NCBI RefSeq assembly: GCF_006716315.1
Contig: NZ_VFOV01000001.1
Location: forward strand, 2,186,501-2,250,500
Length of the DNA stretch: 64,000 nt
Origin: Nocardioides albertanoniae
GTDB taxonomy: Bacteria; Actinomycetota; Actinomycetes; Propionibacteriales; Nocardioidaceae
Direction of reading: 5' to 3'
Shown: piece after piece, positions 41,530-51,547 of the stretch
Layout: each line of letters opens with the position of its first letter
Position numbering within the stretch: position 1 is the first letter of the stretch
The notes under the pieces: model-generated
Databases searched by the model: none
What the model was told of the DNA's origin: nothing
Seen by the model: only the letters and a program-made list of their open reading frames with translations
Position numbers and translations under genes: made by a program

Positions 41530-42828
41530 TCAGCGGGCGCCGGCGGCGCGCTGACGCTTGCGGGCCCGCGAGCCGGGACGGCTCTTCCGGTTGCCCGTGC
41601 CCTCGCCGGCCGGACGCCGCGGGGGCTGGCTGACGACCGGGACGTAGGCGCCGGGGCGCGAACGCTCGCCGGGTGCCAGCTCACTCAGGATCGGGTGGGT
41701 GGGGCCGTCGAGACGCGTGGTGGTCGGCTTGATGCCGGCGGCACGGGTCAGGCTGCGTACGTCCTTGACCTGGTCGGGAAGCATCAGGGTGACCACGGTG
41801 CCGGAGGCACCGGCGCGGGCCGTACGCCCGGAGCGGTGCAGGTAGGCCTTGTGCTCGGCGGGCGGGTCGGCGTGGACGACGAGGGTGACGTCGTCGACGT
41901 GGATGCCGCGGGCAGCGATGTCGGTGGCCACCAGCGTGGTCGCCCGGCCGGAGTGGAAGGCCTCGAGGTTGCGCACGCGGGCGTTCTGGGAGAGGTCGCC
42001 GTGGAGCTCGACGGCGGGGATGCCGGCGCGACCGAGCTGGCGGGCGACGCCCCTGGCGCCGTGCTTGGTGCGGGTGAAGACGACGGTGCGGCCCGGCGCG
42101 GCGGCGAGGTCGGCCAGCACGGGGATGCGGTGCTCGCGCGCGGAGAGGTGGAGCACGTGGTGGTCCATCTCGGCCACCGGCGACTGCGCGGAGTCGGCCT
42201 CGTGGATGACCGGCTGCTCGAGGAACTGCTTGACCAGCACGTTGACGCCCTTGTCGAGCGTTGCGCTGAACAGGAGTCGCTGGCTGCCCTTCGGGGTCGC
42301 GTTGAGCAGGCGGCGCACGGCGGGGAGGAAGCCGAGGTCGGCCATGTGGTCGGCCTCGTCCAGGACGGTGATCTCGATCGAGGACAGGTCGGCGTGACGC
42401 TGCGCGATCAGGTCCTCGAGCCGGCCGGGGCAGGCCAGCACGACGTCCGCACCCTTGCGCAGGCCGACGACCTGGGGGTTCTGGCCGACGCCACCGAAGA
42501 CGGTCTGCATGCTGAGTCCGGCCGCCGCGGCGAGCGGACGCAGCGCCTCCTCGATCTGGCGGACGAGCTCGCGGGTCGGCGCGAGGATGAGGGCGCGCGG
42601 CTTGCCCGCCTTCGCCCGGGGACCACCCGCGAGGCGAGCGACGAGAGGAAGCAGGAAGGCGTACGTCTTGCCCGACCCCGTGCGTCCGCGGCCGAGAACG
42701 TCGCGGCCGGCGAGGGAGTCAGGCAGCGTCGCGGCCTGGATGGGGGTGGGGGTGGTGATGCCGTGGTGGATCAGGACGGCGTCGAGGTCTGCGGGCACGC
42801 CAAGCGCGCTGAAGCTCTGCTGAGACAA
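41530..42828 (-). CDS. DEAD-box RNA helicase
   Basis: A 432-residue DEAD-box helicase. The Q motif, motif I (GRTGSGKT), Ia (APTRELVRQ), II (VLDEADHMADLGF), III (SATLDKG), V (TLVATDIAARGIHVD) and VI (HRSGRTARAG) are all present. The C-terminus is basic and arginine-rich. It remodels RNA or ribosome assembly intermediates. The 155 bases upstream of it hold an AT-rich stretch (TTGAAATAGATACTACCGG) that is probably its promoter, and no gene. Confidence 0.92.
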   Translation of the reverse strand: MSQQSFSALGVPADLDAVLIHHGITTPTPIQAATLPDSLAGRDVLGRGRTGSGKTYAFLLPLVARLAGGPRAKAGKPRALILAPTRELVRQIEEALRPLAAAAGLSMQTVFGGVGQNPQVVGLRKGADVVLACPGRLEDLIAQRHADLSSIEITVLDEADHMADLGFLPAVRRLLNATPKGSQRLLFSATLDKGVNVLVKQFLEQPVIHEADSAQSPVAEMDHHVLHLSAREHRIPVLADLAAAPGRTVVFTRTKHGARGVARQLGRAGIPAVELHGDLSQNARVRNLEAFHSGRATTLVATDIAARGIHVDDVTLVVHADPPAEHKAYLHRSGRTARAGASGTVVTLMLPDQVKDVRSLTRAAGIKPTTTRLDGPTHPILSELAPGERSRPGAYVPVVSQPPRRPAGEGTGNRKSRPGSRARKRQRAAGAR

Positions 42829-42983
42829 GGAGAAGTCAACTTTTCAAGCGAGGTGTCTCGCCATGGATGAGTTGATACCGAGAGCGGCCGGGGGCAAGAC
42901 CGGGAACGGGCCGCTGTTGAAATAGATACTACCGGTAGGTGACCCGTCCACCAGAATCGTCGGAGGCCGATCACCGGCTGCGA

Positions 42984-44138
42984 TCACGCCCAGGGGGCGA
43001 CGAGGATCTTCGCATGGGTCTCGGGATCCTCGAGATCTGTGAACGCCTGGGCGACACCGTCGAGCCCGACCGTGCCGGTGTGGAGCGGAGAGGGGTCGAC
43101 CTTGCCGCCCGCGATCAGCTCGAGCGTGCGGGCGAACTCGGCAGGGTCGTAGCCGAAGACGAACCGCAGGTCGATCTCCTTGTGGATCGCGATCGCCGGA
43201 CGGATCGTGTCCGCCTCCATGCACACTCCGACGACCACGACTCGGGTGTGCAACGGAGCGGCGGTGAGCACCTGCTCCAGCATGCCCGGCACCCCGACGC
43301 ACTCGAAGACGACCGGACCGGTCGGCGACTGCCCGAGGCGGTCGGCGTTGAGCAGCACCTTCTCCCACGGGAGCAGGGGGATGCGGCGTACGACCTGCAT
43401 CGCGTCGATCCCGAAGCTGAGGTAGTCGGTGAGCGAGCCCACCGGGCCCCGTTGACGGTAGGCGTCCCACGGCGAGGACTCGCGCGGGTCGACGACGACA
43501 TCGGCGCCGCACCTCACCGCCAGCGCGCGTCGGGCGGGGGAGAGGTCGGAGGCCACCACGGTGCGGACGCCCTGCGCCTTGAGCATGAGGATCACCGCCA
43601 GCCCGATCGGGCCGCAGCCGATGACCACGGCCGGGCGACGAGTGGAGACCGCCCCGCGGCGTACGGCGTGGAGGGCGACCGCCAGCGGCTCGGTGAAGAC
43701 GGCCTGGTCCGGTGTGACGTCGTCGGGCACCGGGAAGGTGAACGCCTCTTGGACGACGCAGTACTCGGCGAACCCGCCAGGGGAGTCGACGTCGAAGCCG
43801 ACCATGTGGACCTCGCCGTCGGTACGCAGCACCGGCAGCGCCGTCACCGAGGTGCCCGGCGTCCAGCGACCGCGCGTGCCCGGCCCGTACTCGACCACCG
43901 AGCCCACGACCTCGTGTCCCAGCACGATCTCCTGATCGGGCCGCATGGCGGTGGTGTAGCCGATCTCGGAGACGACCTCGTTGAGCTCTTCGCTGTGGTG
44001 GCGAACATGCAGGTCGGAGCCGCAGATGCCGGCACGCTGCACCTTGATCAGCAGCTGTCCCGCACCGGGCTCGGGCCGCGGCACGGACCGCACAGAGAGC
44101 TCGTTGTCCTGGACCACGGTCGCGCGCATCTGGTTCAT
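42984..44138 (-). CDS. Zinc-dependent medium-chain dehydrogenase
   Basis: A 384-residue MDR alcohol dehydrogenase-like enzyme. The catalytic zinc site is GICGSDLHVRHH with GHEVVG, and the NAD-binding motif is VIGCGPIGLAVILML. There is no complete four-cysteine structural zinc lobe. The substrate is unknown. The ATG at 44138 was chosen; the frame continues antisense through thrS, which is not real. It is divergent from thrS. Confidence 0.86.
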   Translation of the reverse strand: MNQMRATVVQDNELSVRSVPRPEPGAGQLLIKVQRAGICGSDLHVRHHSEELNEVVSEIGYTTAMRPDQEIVLGHEVVGSVVEYGPGTRGRWTPGTSVTALPVLRTDGEVHMVGFDVDSPGGFAEYCVVQEAFTFPVPDDVTPDQAVFTEPLAVALHAVRRGAVSTRRPAVVIGCGPIGLAVILMLKAQGVRTVVASDLSPARRALAVRCGADVVVDPRESSPWDAYRQRGPVGSLTDYLSFGIDAMQVVRRIPLLPWEKVLLNADRLGQSPTGPVVFECVGVPGMLEQVLTAAPLHTRVVVVGVCMEADTIRPAIAIHKEIDLRFVFGYDPAEFARTLELIAGGKVDPSPLHTGTVGLDGVAQAFTDLEDPETHAKILVAPWA

Positions 44139-44255
44139 CGGCCCAGACGTTACCGCGCGAGGGACGGAACCTATTAGCAACCACAGCGACACGGTGGATA
44201 CGATCGGAGCGCCTGCTGAAGCAACCGCAGGACCCACCACACCACAGGAGAGATC

Positions 44256-46265
44256 GTGTCCGAGATCAAGATCGCCGTACTCACCCCCGACGGGCGCGAG
44301 GAGCGGACGGTCACTACGGGCACGAAGGCGTGGGAGCTCTTCGCGGAGACTCCCGACGTGATCGCGGCCAAGGTGGGGTCCGGCTCCGAGGAGCCCAGCC
44401 TCAAGGACCTCGCCTACGAGCTCGTCGACGGCGACGAGGTCGAGGGTGTCCTCATCGATTCCAAGGACGGCCACGACATCCTGCGCCACTCGACCGCGCA
44501 CGTGATGGCGCAGGCGGTGCAGGAGCTCTTCCCCGAGTCCAAGCTCGGGATCGGCCCGCCGGTGACCGACGGTTTCTACTACGACTTCGACGTCGAGACC
44601 CCGTTCGTGCCCGAGGACCTGGCCAAGATCGAGTCCCGGATGAAGAAGATCATCAAGGCCAACCAGAAGTTCTCCCGCCGGGTCACCACCGACGACGACG
44701 CCCGCGTCGAGCTGGCCGACGAGCCCTACAAGCTCGAGCTGATCGGCCTCAAGGGCTCGGCTGCCGACGGCAGCGCCCAAGAGATTGCCGAAGGCGCCAG
44801 CGCCGAGGTCGGTGGTGGCGAGCTGACCATCTACGACAACCTCGACCGCAACGGCGAGATCGCGTGGAAGGACCTCTGCCGAGGCCCGCACCTGCCCACC
44901 ACCAAGCGGATCCCCGCCTTCAAGCTGATGCGGTCCGCCGCGGCGTACTGGCGTGGTGACGAGAAGAACAAGCAGCTCCAGCGCATCTACGGCACCGCCT
45001 GGGAGTCCAAGGAGTCGCTCGAGGCCCACCTGGCCCGGATCGAGGAGGCCGAGCGCCGCGACCACCGCAAGCTCGGCCGCGAGCTCGACCTCTACTCCTT
45101 CCCCGACGAGCTCGGCTCCGGCCTGCCCGTCTTCCACCCCAAGGGTGGCGTGATCAAGCGGGAGATGGAGGACTACGTACGCCGCCGGCACATCGAGGAG
45201 GGCTTCTCCTACGTCGGCACCCCGCACATCTCCAAGGACGGTCTCTTCCACACGAGCGGCCACCTGCCCTACTACGCCGACACGATGTTTCCGCCGATGG
45301 AGCTCGAGGGCGCGAAGTATCAGCTCAAGGCGATGTCGTGCCCGATGCACAACCTGATCTACAAGGCCAAGGGCCGCTCCTACCGTGAGCTGCCGCTGCG
45401 CCTGTTCGAGTTCGGCACCGTCTACCGCTACGAGAAGTCGGGCGTCGTCCACGGTCTGACCCGCGTGCGCGGCCTGACCCAGGACGACAGCCACTCCTAT
45501 GTCACCAAGGAGCAGGCGCCCGGCGAGATCAAGCACCTGCTCGACTTCGTGCTCGGTGTCTTGAAGGACTTCGGTCTCGACGACTTCTACCTCGAGCTGT
45601 CGACCCGCGACGCGGACAACGACAAGTTCATCGGCTCCGACGACCAGTGGGCCACGGCGACCAAGATCCTCGAGGACGTGGCCACCGAGTCGGGCCTCGA
45701 GCTGGTCGCCGACCCGGGTGGTGCGGCCTTCTACGGTCCGAAGATCTCCGTCCAGGCGCGTGACGCGATCGGGCGGACCTGGCAGATGTCGACGATCCAG
45801 TACGACTTCAACCAGCCGGCCCGCTTCGGCCTGGAGTACCAGGCCGCCGATGGCAGCCGGCAGGAGCCGGTGATGATCCACTCGGCCAAGTTCGGCTCCA
45901 TCGAGCGGTTCCTGGGTGTGCTCGTCGAGCACTACGCCGGCGCCATGCCGCCGTGGCTCGCCCCGGTGCAGGTCGTCGGCATCCCGGTCGCCGACGCCTT
46001 CACCGACTACCTCTACGAGGTCGCCGGCAAGCTGAAGGTCAAGGGCATCCGGGTCGAGGTCGACGAGTCCGACGACCGTTTCCAGAAGAAGATCCGCAAC
46101 GCTCAGCTGCAGAAGATCCCGTTCATGCTGATCGCGGGGGAGAAGGACGTCGAGGCGGGCGCGGTGAGCTTCCGCTACCGCGACGGCCACCAGGAGAACG
46201 GCATCCCCGTCGCCGACGCCATCGACCGGATCGTCGCCGCCGTCGCGTCCCACGAGCAGGTCTGA
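44256..46265 (+). CDS. thrS: Threonyl-tRNA synthetase
   Basis: A 669-residue class II synthetase: TGS domain (residues 1-70), editing domain with [10 protein letters not shown], catalytic core with the zinc-site segment [10 protein letters not shown], motif 2 [20 protein letters not shown] and an anticodon domain after residue 560. The GTG at 44256 follows AGGAGAG. In many actinobacteria it is followed by a HIT-domain gene; here that gene is at 57482. Confidence 0.97.
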   Translation: MSEIKIAVLTPDGREERTVTTGTKAWELFAETPDVIAAKVGSGSEEPSLKDLAYELVDGDEVEGVLIDSKDGHDILRHSTAHVMAQAVQELFPESKLGIGPPVTDGFYYDFDVETPFVPEDLAKIESRMKKIIKANQKFSRRVTTDDDARVELADEPYKLELIGLKGSAADGSAQEIAEGASAEVGGGELTIYDNLDRNGEIAWKDLCRGPHLPTTKRIPAFKLMRSAAAYWRGDEKNKQLQRIYGTAWESKESLEAHLARIEEAERRDHRKLGRELDLYSFPDELGSGLPVFHPKGGVIKREMEDYVRRRHIEEGFSYVGTPHISKDGLFHTSGHLPYYADTMFPPMELEGAKYQLKAMSCPMHNLIYKAKGRSYRELPLRLFEFGTVYRYEKSGVVHGLTRVRGLTQDDSHSYVTKEQAPGEIKHLLDFVLGVLKDFGLDDFYLELSTRDADNDKFIGSDDQWATATKILEDVATESGLELVADPGGAAFYGPKISVQARDAIGRTWQMSTIQYDFNQPARFGLEYQAADGSRQEPVMIHSAKFGSIERFLGVLVEHYAGAMPPWLAPVQVVGIPVADAFTDYLYEVAGKLKVKGIRVEVDESDDRFQKKIRNAQLQKIPFMLIAGEKDVEAGAVSFRYRDGHQENGIPVADAIDRIVAAVASHEQV

Positions 46266-46287
46266 TCAGAGCGACGCTCAGCTGACG

Positions 46288-46320
46288 ATCGGCCCCTGGT
46301 GAGCAGCACCAGGGGCCGAT
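46288..46320. terminator. Bidirectional terminator between thrS and MFS gene
   Basis: Perfect 14-base arms, ATCGGCCCCTGGTG and CACCAGGGGCCGAT, around a 5-base loop. It is 22 bases past the thrS stop and 18 before the convergent tph transporter stop at 46338. Confidence 0.88.
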
Positions 46321-46337
46321 GTCGTCGTGACGAAGGC

Positions 46338-47714
46338 CTACGCCGCCGCTGTCTCCGCGGAGATCTCGGCCTTGGCCCTCGCCTTGGCGCGTGCGCCCAG
46401 GTAGAGGACCAGGGCCCCGCACACCGCGGAGGGGACCGCCATGGCGAGGAAGAACTGCTCGGCGCTCCATCCGCCGGCGAGCATGGCACCGACGATCATC
46501 GGGCCGACGATGCCGCCGACACGACCGATGCCGAGCGCCCAGCCGACGCCGGTGGAGCGGACCTCGGCGGGGTAGAAGACGGCCGCGAGCGCGATCACGC
46601 TCTTCTGTCCGCCGCTGACCGAGCAGCCGGTCAGGAAGATGGCGATCAGCAGCACCCACACGGGGGCGCCGAGGGCGAGGCTCATGATCGTCAGGAACCC
46701 ACAGCCGACGAAGTAGAGCGTGCTGAGCGCACCGAACGCACCCAGCCGGTCCATCGCCGGGCCGACCACGAACGCGATCGCGATGCCGCCGATCGTCGTC
46801 ATCGAGGCCGCGGTGGCCAGGGTCGAGCTGGAGTAGCCCTGCTCGGTCAAGATGGTGGGCATCCAGCTCTGCAGGCCGTAGAACATGGCCAGGTTGAGCG
46901 CGAAGACCAGCCAGAGCAGGACGGTTCCGAGCAGCTGTCCGCCGCCGACGACCTCTCGGAGCCTGACCTGCTTGCCCTGCGCCTCCGACTCGGTCTCCAC
47001 CCGCGGTGCGCTGACCGCGGGAAGGTTACGGTCGATCTTGCGGCACAGCGCGTACGCCGCCGCGTGGCGTTCACGCCGAGCCAGGAAGTTCAGCGACTCG
47101 GGCAGCCGCCAGGCCAGGATGACCGTGAGCAGGAGCGGGGCGAGCGCACCGACGAGGAAGACCGAGCGCCAGCCGTGGGCCGGGATCAGCCAGTCCGCGA
47201 CGTAGTTGGCCGCGACGAAGCCGAGGGAGAACCCGCAGTAGATGGCGAGCACGAAGCTGGCGCGTACCTTCTTGGGGCTGAACTCGGCGGTGAGCGCGAT
47301 CGTGCTGGGTGTCGCCGCACCCAGACCGATGCCGGTGATCAGCCGCATCACCAGCAGCTGGGCCTCGTTCTGCACCAACACCGAGCTGAGCGTGGTGAGT
47401 GCGAAGAGCAGCACCCCGCCGAGCACCAGCCGCTTGTGGCCGAACCTGTCCGAGAGCGGTGCGACCAGCAGGTAGCCGATCATCAGCCCGACGAGGGCCG
47501 CCGAGAAGATCGGGCCGAGGTCGGCCTTCTCCAGACCCCAGTCGGCGCTGATGGCCGGGGCCATGTAGTTGATCGCCTGGGTGTCGAACCCGTCGAGGAA
47601 CATCACCAGACCGCAGAGCAGGACGGTGCCTCCCTGGAAGCGGCCGGTGCGTCGGGAGTCGATGAAGTCGGGGAGACGTACGGCGCCCCCGCCCGTGGTT
47701 GTTGTTGCTGACAT
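46338..47714 (-). CDS. Aromatic acid:H+ symporter, MFS (AAHS) family
   Basis: A 458-residue 12-helix carrier. The AAHS motif DGFD occurs in CGLVMFLDGFDTQAINYMAP in helix 1, with PLSDRFGHKRLVL in the 2-3 loop. The family carries protocatechuate, 4-hydroxybenzoate or similar acids. It follows the terephthalate reductase gene by 27 bases and likely imports terephthalate or a related aromatic acid; no binding protein of the Comamonas TphC type is present here. Confidence 0.9.
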   Translation of the reverse strand: MSATTTTGGGAVRLPDFIDSRRTGRFQGGTVLLCGLVMFLDGFDTQAINYMAPAISADWGLEKADLGPIFSAALVGLMIGYLLVAPLSDRFGHKRLVLGGVLLFALTTLSSVLVQNEAQLLVMRLITGIGLGAATPSTIALTAEFSPKKVRASFVLAIYCGFSLGFVAANYVADWLIPAHGWRSVFLVGALAPLLLTVILAWRLPESLNFLARRERHAAAYALCRKIDRNLPAVSAPRVETESEAQGKQVRLREVVGGGQLLGTVLLWLVFALNLAMFYGLQSWMPTILTEQGYSSSTLATAASMTTIGGIAIAFVVGPAMDRLGAFGALSTLYFVGCGFLTIMSLALGAPVWVLLIAIFLTGCSVSGGQKSVIALAAVFYPAEVRSTGVGWALGIGRVGGIVGPMIVGAMLAGGWSAEQFFLAMAVPSAVCGALVLYLGARAKARAKAEISAETAAA

Positions 47715-47741
47715 GTGGACCCTTCGGAAGCTCGGAGGAGT

Positions 47742-48746
47742 TCAGGACGCGTTCGCGGCGCCCGAGGACACGAATGCGTCTGCGTGGAAGCGCTCGGGGT
47801 TGAAGCTGCGCTCCGTGATCAGTGCGTTGACGGCGGCGATGGTCATGGCCTCGCTGCCGCAGGCGTACACGTCGTGCTGGTCCAGGTCCGGGTAGTCGGC
47901 CAGCAGGGCGTCCTGCACCCACCCCGTCGCGCCCGTCCAGCTGGAGTCGGGGCGCGAGACGACGGGGGTGAAGGTGAGCCACTCGTAGCGCTGCGTCAAC
48001 GTGCCGACCATGTCGGTGTCGTAGAGGTCAGCAGCGGTGCGACCGCCCCAGTAGAGGTGGATGGGGCGGGTCAGGCGTCGGGCGATGTGGTCCAGGATGA
48101 TCGACCGCATCGGTGCGAAGCCGGTGCCGGTGGCGAGCAGGATGATGGGGGAGTCCCCGTCGGCGACATGGAACTCGCCGAACGGGGCCTCGATCTCCAC
48201 CTCGTCGTGGAACCCGAGGTAGGAGAGGATCTTGTCGGAGAAGGCACCACCCGGCTCGTGCCGGATGTGCAGCTGCAGCGCATCGTTGTGCTGCGGGCTG
48301 TTGGCCATCGAGTAGGGCCGGGTGTCTCCGTCGGGCAGGATGATGTTGACGAACTGGCCGGCCTTGAACGGCGTACGCCGCCCGATCGGGTAGCGCAGGT
48401 CCAGGATCGTGATCCCGTCGGTCGCGGGCTTGATCTTGAAGACGGCGGTGGTGAGCCTCTTGCGGACCGGGGGCGTGCTCTCCTGGATCCGCCTGGGCGT
48501 GATCTCGACGTCGCCGGTCGGCTTGGCACGACAGAACTGCACCTTGTCTGCCGGACCGCAGACCACGCCCTGGTTCGGGGTGTCCAGGCTTCCGGCGTTG
48601 AGGGTGCCCTCGCAGGTCGCGCAGACGCCCTTGCGGCAGGAGTAGGGGATCGCCCAGCCGGCGGTCTCGGCCGCGTCGAGGATCGACTGGCCCTCCTCGG
48701 CGGTGAACGAGATGTCGGTGTCGGCGACGCTGATCGTGTGCGTCAT
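47742..48746 (-). CDS. tphA1: Terephthalate 1,2-dioxygenase reductase
   Basis: A 334-residue electron-transfer protein. Residues 1-95 are a plant-type [2Fe-2S] ferredoxin (SCRKGVCATCEG, then VVCGPADKVQFC). The rest is a ferredoxin-NADP-like reductase with FAD (RPYSMANSP) and nicotinamide (LLATGTGFAPMRS) sites. It passes NAD(P)H electrons to the Rieske dioxygenase. ATGA overlap with the tphB-like gene couples them. Size and order match TphA1 of Comamonas. Confidence 0.88.
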   Translation of the reverse strand: MTHTISVADTDISFTAEEGQSILDAAETAGWAIPYSCRKGVCATCEGTLNAGSLDTPNQGVVCGPADKVQFCRAKPTGDVEITPRRIQESTPPVRKRLTTAVFKIKPATDGITILDLRYPIGRRTPFKAGQFVNIILPDGDTRPYSMANSPQHNDALQLHIRHEPGGAFSDKILSYLGFHDEVEIEAPFGEFHVADGDSPIILLATGTGFAPMRSIILDHIARRLTRPIHLYWGGRTAADLYDTDMVGTLTQRYEWLTFTPVVSRPDSSWTGATGWVQDALLADYPDLDQHDVYACGSEAMTIAAVNALITERSFNPERFHADAFVSSGAANAS

Positions 48747-49711
48747 GACGCCTCCTTCGGGGTGAACAGGCTGAGCGCGGACAGCAGGGCCGAGGGGTCG
48801 GCGACGCCCTGTCCGGCGATGTCGAATGCCGGGCCGTGCCCGACGCTGGAGAACGGCACACCGGCCCCGATGGTGACCGCCGCAGCGGTGCGGCCGGCGA
48901 GCAGCTTGACCGGGATGTGTCCCTGGTCGTGGTGCATCGCCAGGTAGCCGTCGCACTGCGGGTCGCCGAGCAGTACGTCGGCCCCGGTCGGGTCGGTGAT
49001 GTCGATGCCCTCGCCGCGCAGCTTCTCGGCCGCCGGCCCGGAGACGGTCAGGTCGTCCTCACCGAAGAGCCCGCCTTCGCCGGCATGACAGTTGATACCG
49101 AACATGCCGAGCCGAGGGGCGGGGGTGCCCATCGACTCGAGCGCCCGGTGGAGCGCCCGGCCGGCGGAAGCCACCAGGTCGACGCTGAGCCGCTCGAGCG
49201 ACTCGGCCATCGACAGGTGCAAGGTGACATGGGCGACCCGCAGACCGCCTCCGACCAGCATCAGGAAGACCTGGTCCCCGGGGGTGCCGGTCAGCTCTGC
49301 GACGAGCGGCGGGTAGCCGGCGAAGCCGATCCCGGCCGCATGCACCGCGGACTCCGAGTGCGGGCCGGCGACGATCCCGCGGTAGCCGCCCTCAGTCGCC
49401 AGTCCGACGGCGGTGCGTGCGTACGCGATCGTGGCGGCACCCGCCTCGGGGCGTACCTCGCCCACCCGGAGCTGGCCGGAGGTCAGCGCGCCGACGTCGA
49501 CCAGGTCGCACACGCCGGCCTCGGGGAGACGCCCGGGCTCGGCCGTACGCAGCTCGATCCCGTACGCCGCGGCCGGCCCTTCGAGCGCGCACCGATCGCC
49601 GACGACGACCGGTGCGGCGCGGCCGAGCTCGGCGACCGCCTTCATCACGATCTCCGGGCCGGCCCCGAACGGATCACCGGTGGTGAGGAGGAGCCTGGGG
49701 GACACGCTCAC
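48743..49711 (-). CDS. tphB: Terephthalate dihydrodiol dehydrogenase (PdxA family)
   Basis: A 322-residue PdxA-type metal-dependent dehydrogenase. LLTTGDPFGAGPEIVMKA at the N-terminus and AMHHDQGHIPVKLLAG near the C-terminus carry substrate and metal residues. In this setting, between the dioxygenase subunit and reductase genes, it corresponds to TphB, which turns the cis-dihydrodiol of terephthalate into protocatechuate and CO2, rather than vitamin B6 synthesis. GTGA and ATGA overlaps join it to both neighbours. Confidence 0.86.
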   Translation of the reverse strand: MSVSPRLLLTTGDPFGAGPEIVMKAVAELGRAAPVVVGDRCALEGPAAAYGIELRTAEPGRLPEAGVCDLVDVGALTSGQLRVGEVRPEAGAATIAYARTAVGLATEGGYRGIVAGPHSESAVHAAGIGFAGYPPLVAELTGTPGDQVFLMLVGGGLRVAHVTLHLSMAESLERLSVDLVASAGRALHRALESMGTPAPRLGMFGINCHAGEGGLFGEDDLTVSGPAAEKLRGEGIDITDPTGADVLLGDPQCDGYLAMHHDQGHIPVKLLAGRTAAAVTIGAGVPFSSVGHGPAFDIAGQGVADPSALLSALSLFTPKEAS

Positions 49712-50172
49712 AGCGGCAGCACCAGGAGAGTGTCGGTGCGGGTGCTGTCGCAGACCACGACGCGCCTCTTCAGCAGGGCCGTGCCGTCGACGAAGACGTG
49801 CTCATCGAGGTAGCGGCCGCTGGCGAAGACGTCGGTCGGGCCGTTGCCGGTGATCCGGACGACCAGGAAGGAGGTCTCGCTGGTGGCGCCGTCCTCGCTC
49901 TCCTCCAGGATCGCCGGCTGCCCGAGCAGGTGGCGGTAGGAGTGCGGCTCGTAGATGTTGGCTTCCTTGAGCGCGGAGATGCGGTCCTTGAGCATCGCCT
50001 TGTTGTTCGCCCAGATGACACCGGCCGGCAGGCCACGACGGTGGTTGTCGGCGGTGGTCACCTTGTAGAAGGCGTCGTCGGCGAAGTGCTCGGGCCAGTC
50101 CTCGATGGGACCGTCGTCGATCGAGCGGACGTAGCTGCCCTGGGCGCGACTGATCAGGGTGAAGGCGTCCAT
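49708..50172 (-). CDS. tphA3: Terephthalate 1,2-dioxygenase small subunit
   Basis: A 154-residue aromatic-ring-hydroxylating dioxygenase beta subunit, cone-shaped NTF2-like fold. The segment ISALKEANIYEPHSYRHLLG and the C-terminus VVVCDSTRTDTLLVLPL closely resemble Comamonas TphA3 as I remember it. The ATG at 50172 overlaps the large-subunit TGA; a GTG one codon earlier (50175) is also possible. Confidence 0.88.
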   Translation of the reverse strand: MDAFTLISRAQGSYVRSIDDGPIEDWPEHFADDAFYKVTTADNHRRGLPAGVIWANNKAMLKDRISALKEANIYEPHSYRHLLGQPAILEESEDGATSETSFLVVRITGNGPTDVFASGRYLDEHVFVDGTALLKRRVVVCDSTRTDTLLVLPL

Positions 50173-51434
50173 CACTTGCTCTCCTCGATGCTGAAGCCCA
50201 TGGCCTCGCGGTAGACCTTCCAGAAGCCCCGGATGGAGGCCTCGGTGACCCGGCTCTCGCTGGAGACCGCTTCCTGGCCGCCCATCTGGACGGTCGCGAA
50301 CTCCCCGCTGGCGCCGGCGATGCCGCGCTGGACGAAGCCGCCGATGGCGCCGTCCTCCATCGAGACGTACCCGGCCGGGCCGACCAGGTTGGACTGCTTC
50401 ATCCGGACCAGCTGCTGCTCCTCGGTGTCCTCCTCGAAACCGAGATAGGTCCAGTGGAGGTCGGTCGTGTCGACGCCGGTCGGCAGCACCTGGCGTACGG
50501 CGATCGAGTTCTGGATCTGCTGCAGCACGAAGCCGGGGTAGACCGAGAGGATCTGGAGGGTGATGTCGTCGCCGACCTCGCTGAAGCTGTCGACCAGCGA
50601 GGGATCCTCGAGCTGGTACTCGGAGTCGGAGCGGATCTTCTGGTCCTTGTAGTGCTCGCCGGACTCGGCCTCACGGTTGATCGCGGACCAGCTGACGTGG
50701 TGGGCGCCGCTCTCCGAGACGACGATGCCGCCCTTCTGGTTCAGCTTGTTGAGCCCGAAGGTGGTGAAGAACAGGTGCAGGATGCTCGCGTGGTAGGAGT
50801 CCTTGACGTTCTCGATGTAGAGCTTCCAGTTGTTCGGCAGATTCTGGGTGAAGCGACCCAGCACCACCGGCTTGCGGCCGCCGAGGACCCGCTCGATGCG
50901 GTCGAGGATCTCCTGGCCGAGGTAGTCCTCGATGTCGGGGACGTCGTTGTCGAGGCTGCCGAAGATCAGGCCGTGGACGTTGGCGAGCCGGAGCCTGCGC
51001 GGGCTGTGCGCCCTCTTGCAGAAGTCCGAGCCCATCCCGCCCTTGCCGTTGATGCCCTCCTCGAAGGCGACACCGGTCAGGTCGCCCTGGAGGTTGTAGG
51101 TCCAGGCGTGGTAGACGCAGGTGAAGTCCTTCGCGTGGCCGTAGTGGTCCATCGCGATGAGCGAGCCACGGTGTGCGCAGCGGTTCTCGAAGGCATAGAT
51201 CTCGCCGTCGAAGTCGCGGGTCACCAGCACCGGCTGCTCGCCGATGAAGGTTGCGCAGTAGTCGCCGGGCTCACCTAGCTCGGCCTCCAGGCAGAGGTAG
51301 CTCCAGAACGGTCCGTGGAAGATGTTCTGCTGCTCGGCGCGGTAGACCTCCGCGTCCTGGAACACCCAGTAGGGAACCTTGCTGAGCGCCTGGGGCCACT
51401 CGCGTGCGGCCATGGTGGTGGTCGCCTCTGACAT
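50172..51434 (-). CDS. tphA2: Terephthalate 1,2-dioxygenase large subunit (Rieske oxygenase)
   Basis: A 420-residue Rieske dioxygenase alpha subunit. The cluster ligands are Cys86, His88 (CAHRG) and Cys106, His109 (CVYHAW). The mononuclear iron site is in [13 protein letters not shown] (Asp212, His215, His220). Long stretches such as [20 protein letters not shown] and [17 protein letters not shown] residues match TphA2 of Comamonas from memory. The ATG follows AGGAGG. It is the first gene of a leftward five-gene operon and is divergent from an IclR regulator. Confidence 0.9.
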   Translation of the reverse strand: MSEATTTMAAREWPQALSKVPYWVFQDAEVYRAEQQNIFHGPFWSYLCLEAELGEPGDYCATFIGEQPVLVTRDFDGEIYAFENRCAHRGSLIAMDHYGHAKDFTCVYHAWTYNLQGDLTGVAFEEGINGKGGMGSDFCKRAHSPRRLRLANVHGLIFGSLDNDVPDIEDYLGQEILDRIERVLGGRKPVVLGRFTQNLPNNWKLYIENVKDSYHASILHLFFTTFGLNKLNQKGGIVVSESGAHHVSWSAINREAESGEHYKDQKIRSDSEYQLEDPSLVDSFSEVGDDITLQILSVYPGFVLQQIQNSIAVRQVLPTGVDTTDLHWTYLGFEEDTEEQQLVRMKQSNLVGPAGYVSMEDGAIGGFVQRGIAGASGEFATVQMGGQEAVSSESRVTEASIRGFWKVYREAMGFSIEESK

Positions 51435-51463
51435 CCGTCCTCCTGTTGAGACATTTCACTTGC

Positions 51464-51478
51464 GTTCGGATATCGAAC
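51464..51478. promoter_or_regulatory. IclR-type operator between tphA2 and its regulator
   Basis: GTTCG-GATAT-CGAAC is a perfect 5-base inverted repeat with a 5-base spacer, the form used by IclR/PcaU-type regulators. A partial second site (TTTTCCGAAC) follows. The site is 30-44 bases from the tphA2 start and 70 bases from the IclR start. Confidence 0.6.
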
Positions 51479-51547
51479 ACATGTATGTTTTCCGAACAGG
51501 ACATACCAAAGTGGCTTTTGTCACAGGTGTCAAGAAGGGACGACGTC

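Noticed and set aside
44139..44255. T-box or threonine attenuator before thrS
   Set aside because: No specifier stem or conserved T-box sequence is visible and the leader is only about 115 bases.
44139..46253. Long minus-strand open frame continuing the zinc dehydrogenase through thrS
   Set aside because: It is the antisense of thrS, with low-complexity valine/aspartate/histidine-rich translation. The real dehydrogenase starts at 44138.
48743..49711. Vitamin B6 biosynthesis enzyme PdxA
   Set aside because: The sequence is in the PdxA family, but its position inside a Rieske dioxygenase operon with coupled stop/start codons fits TphB far better.
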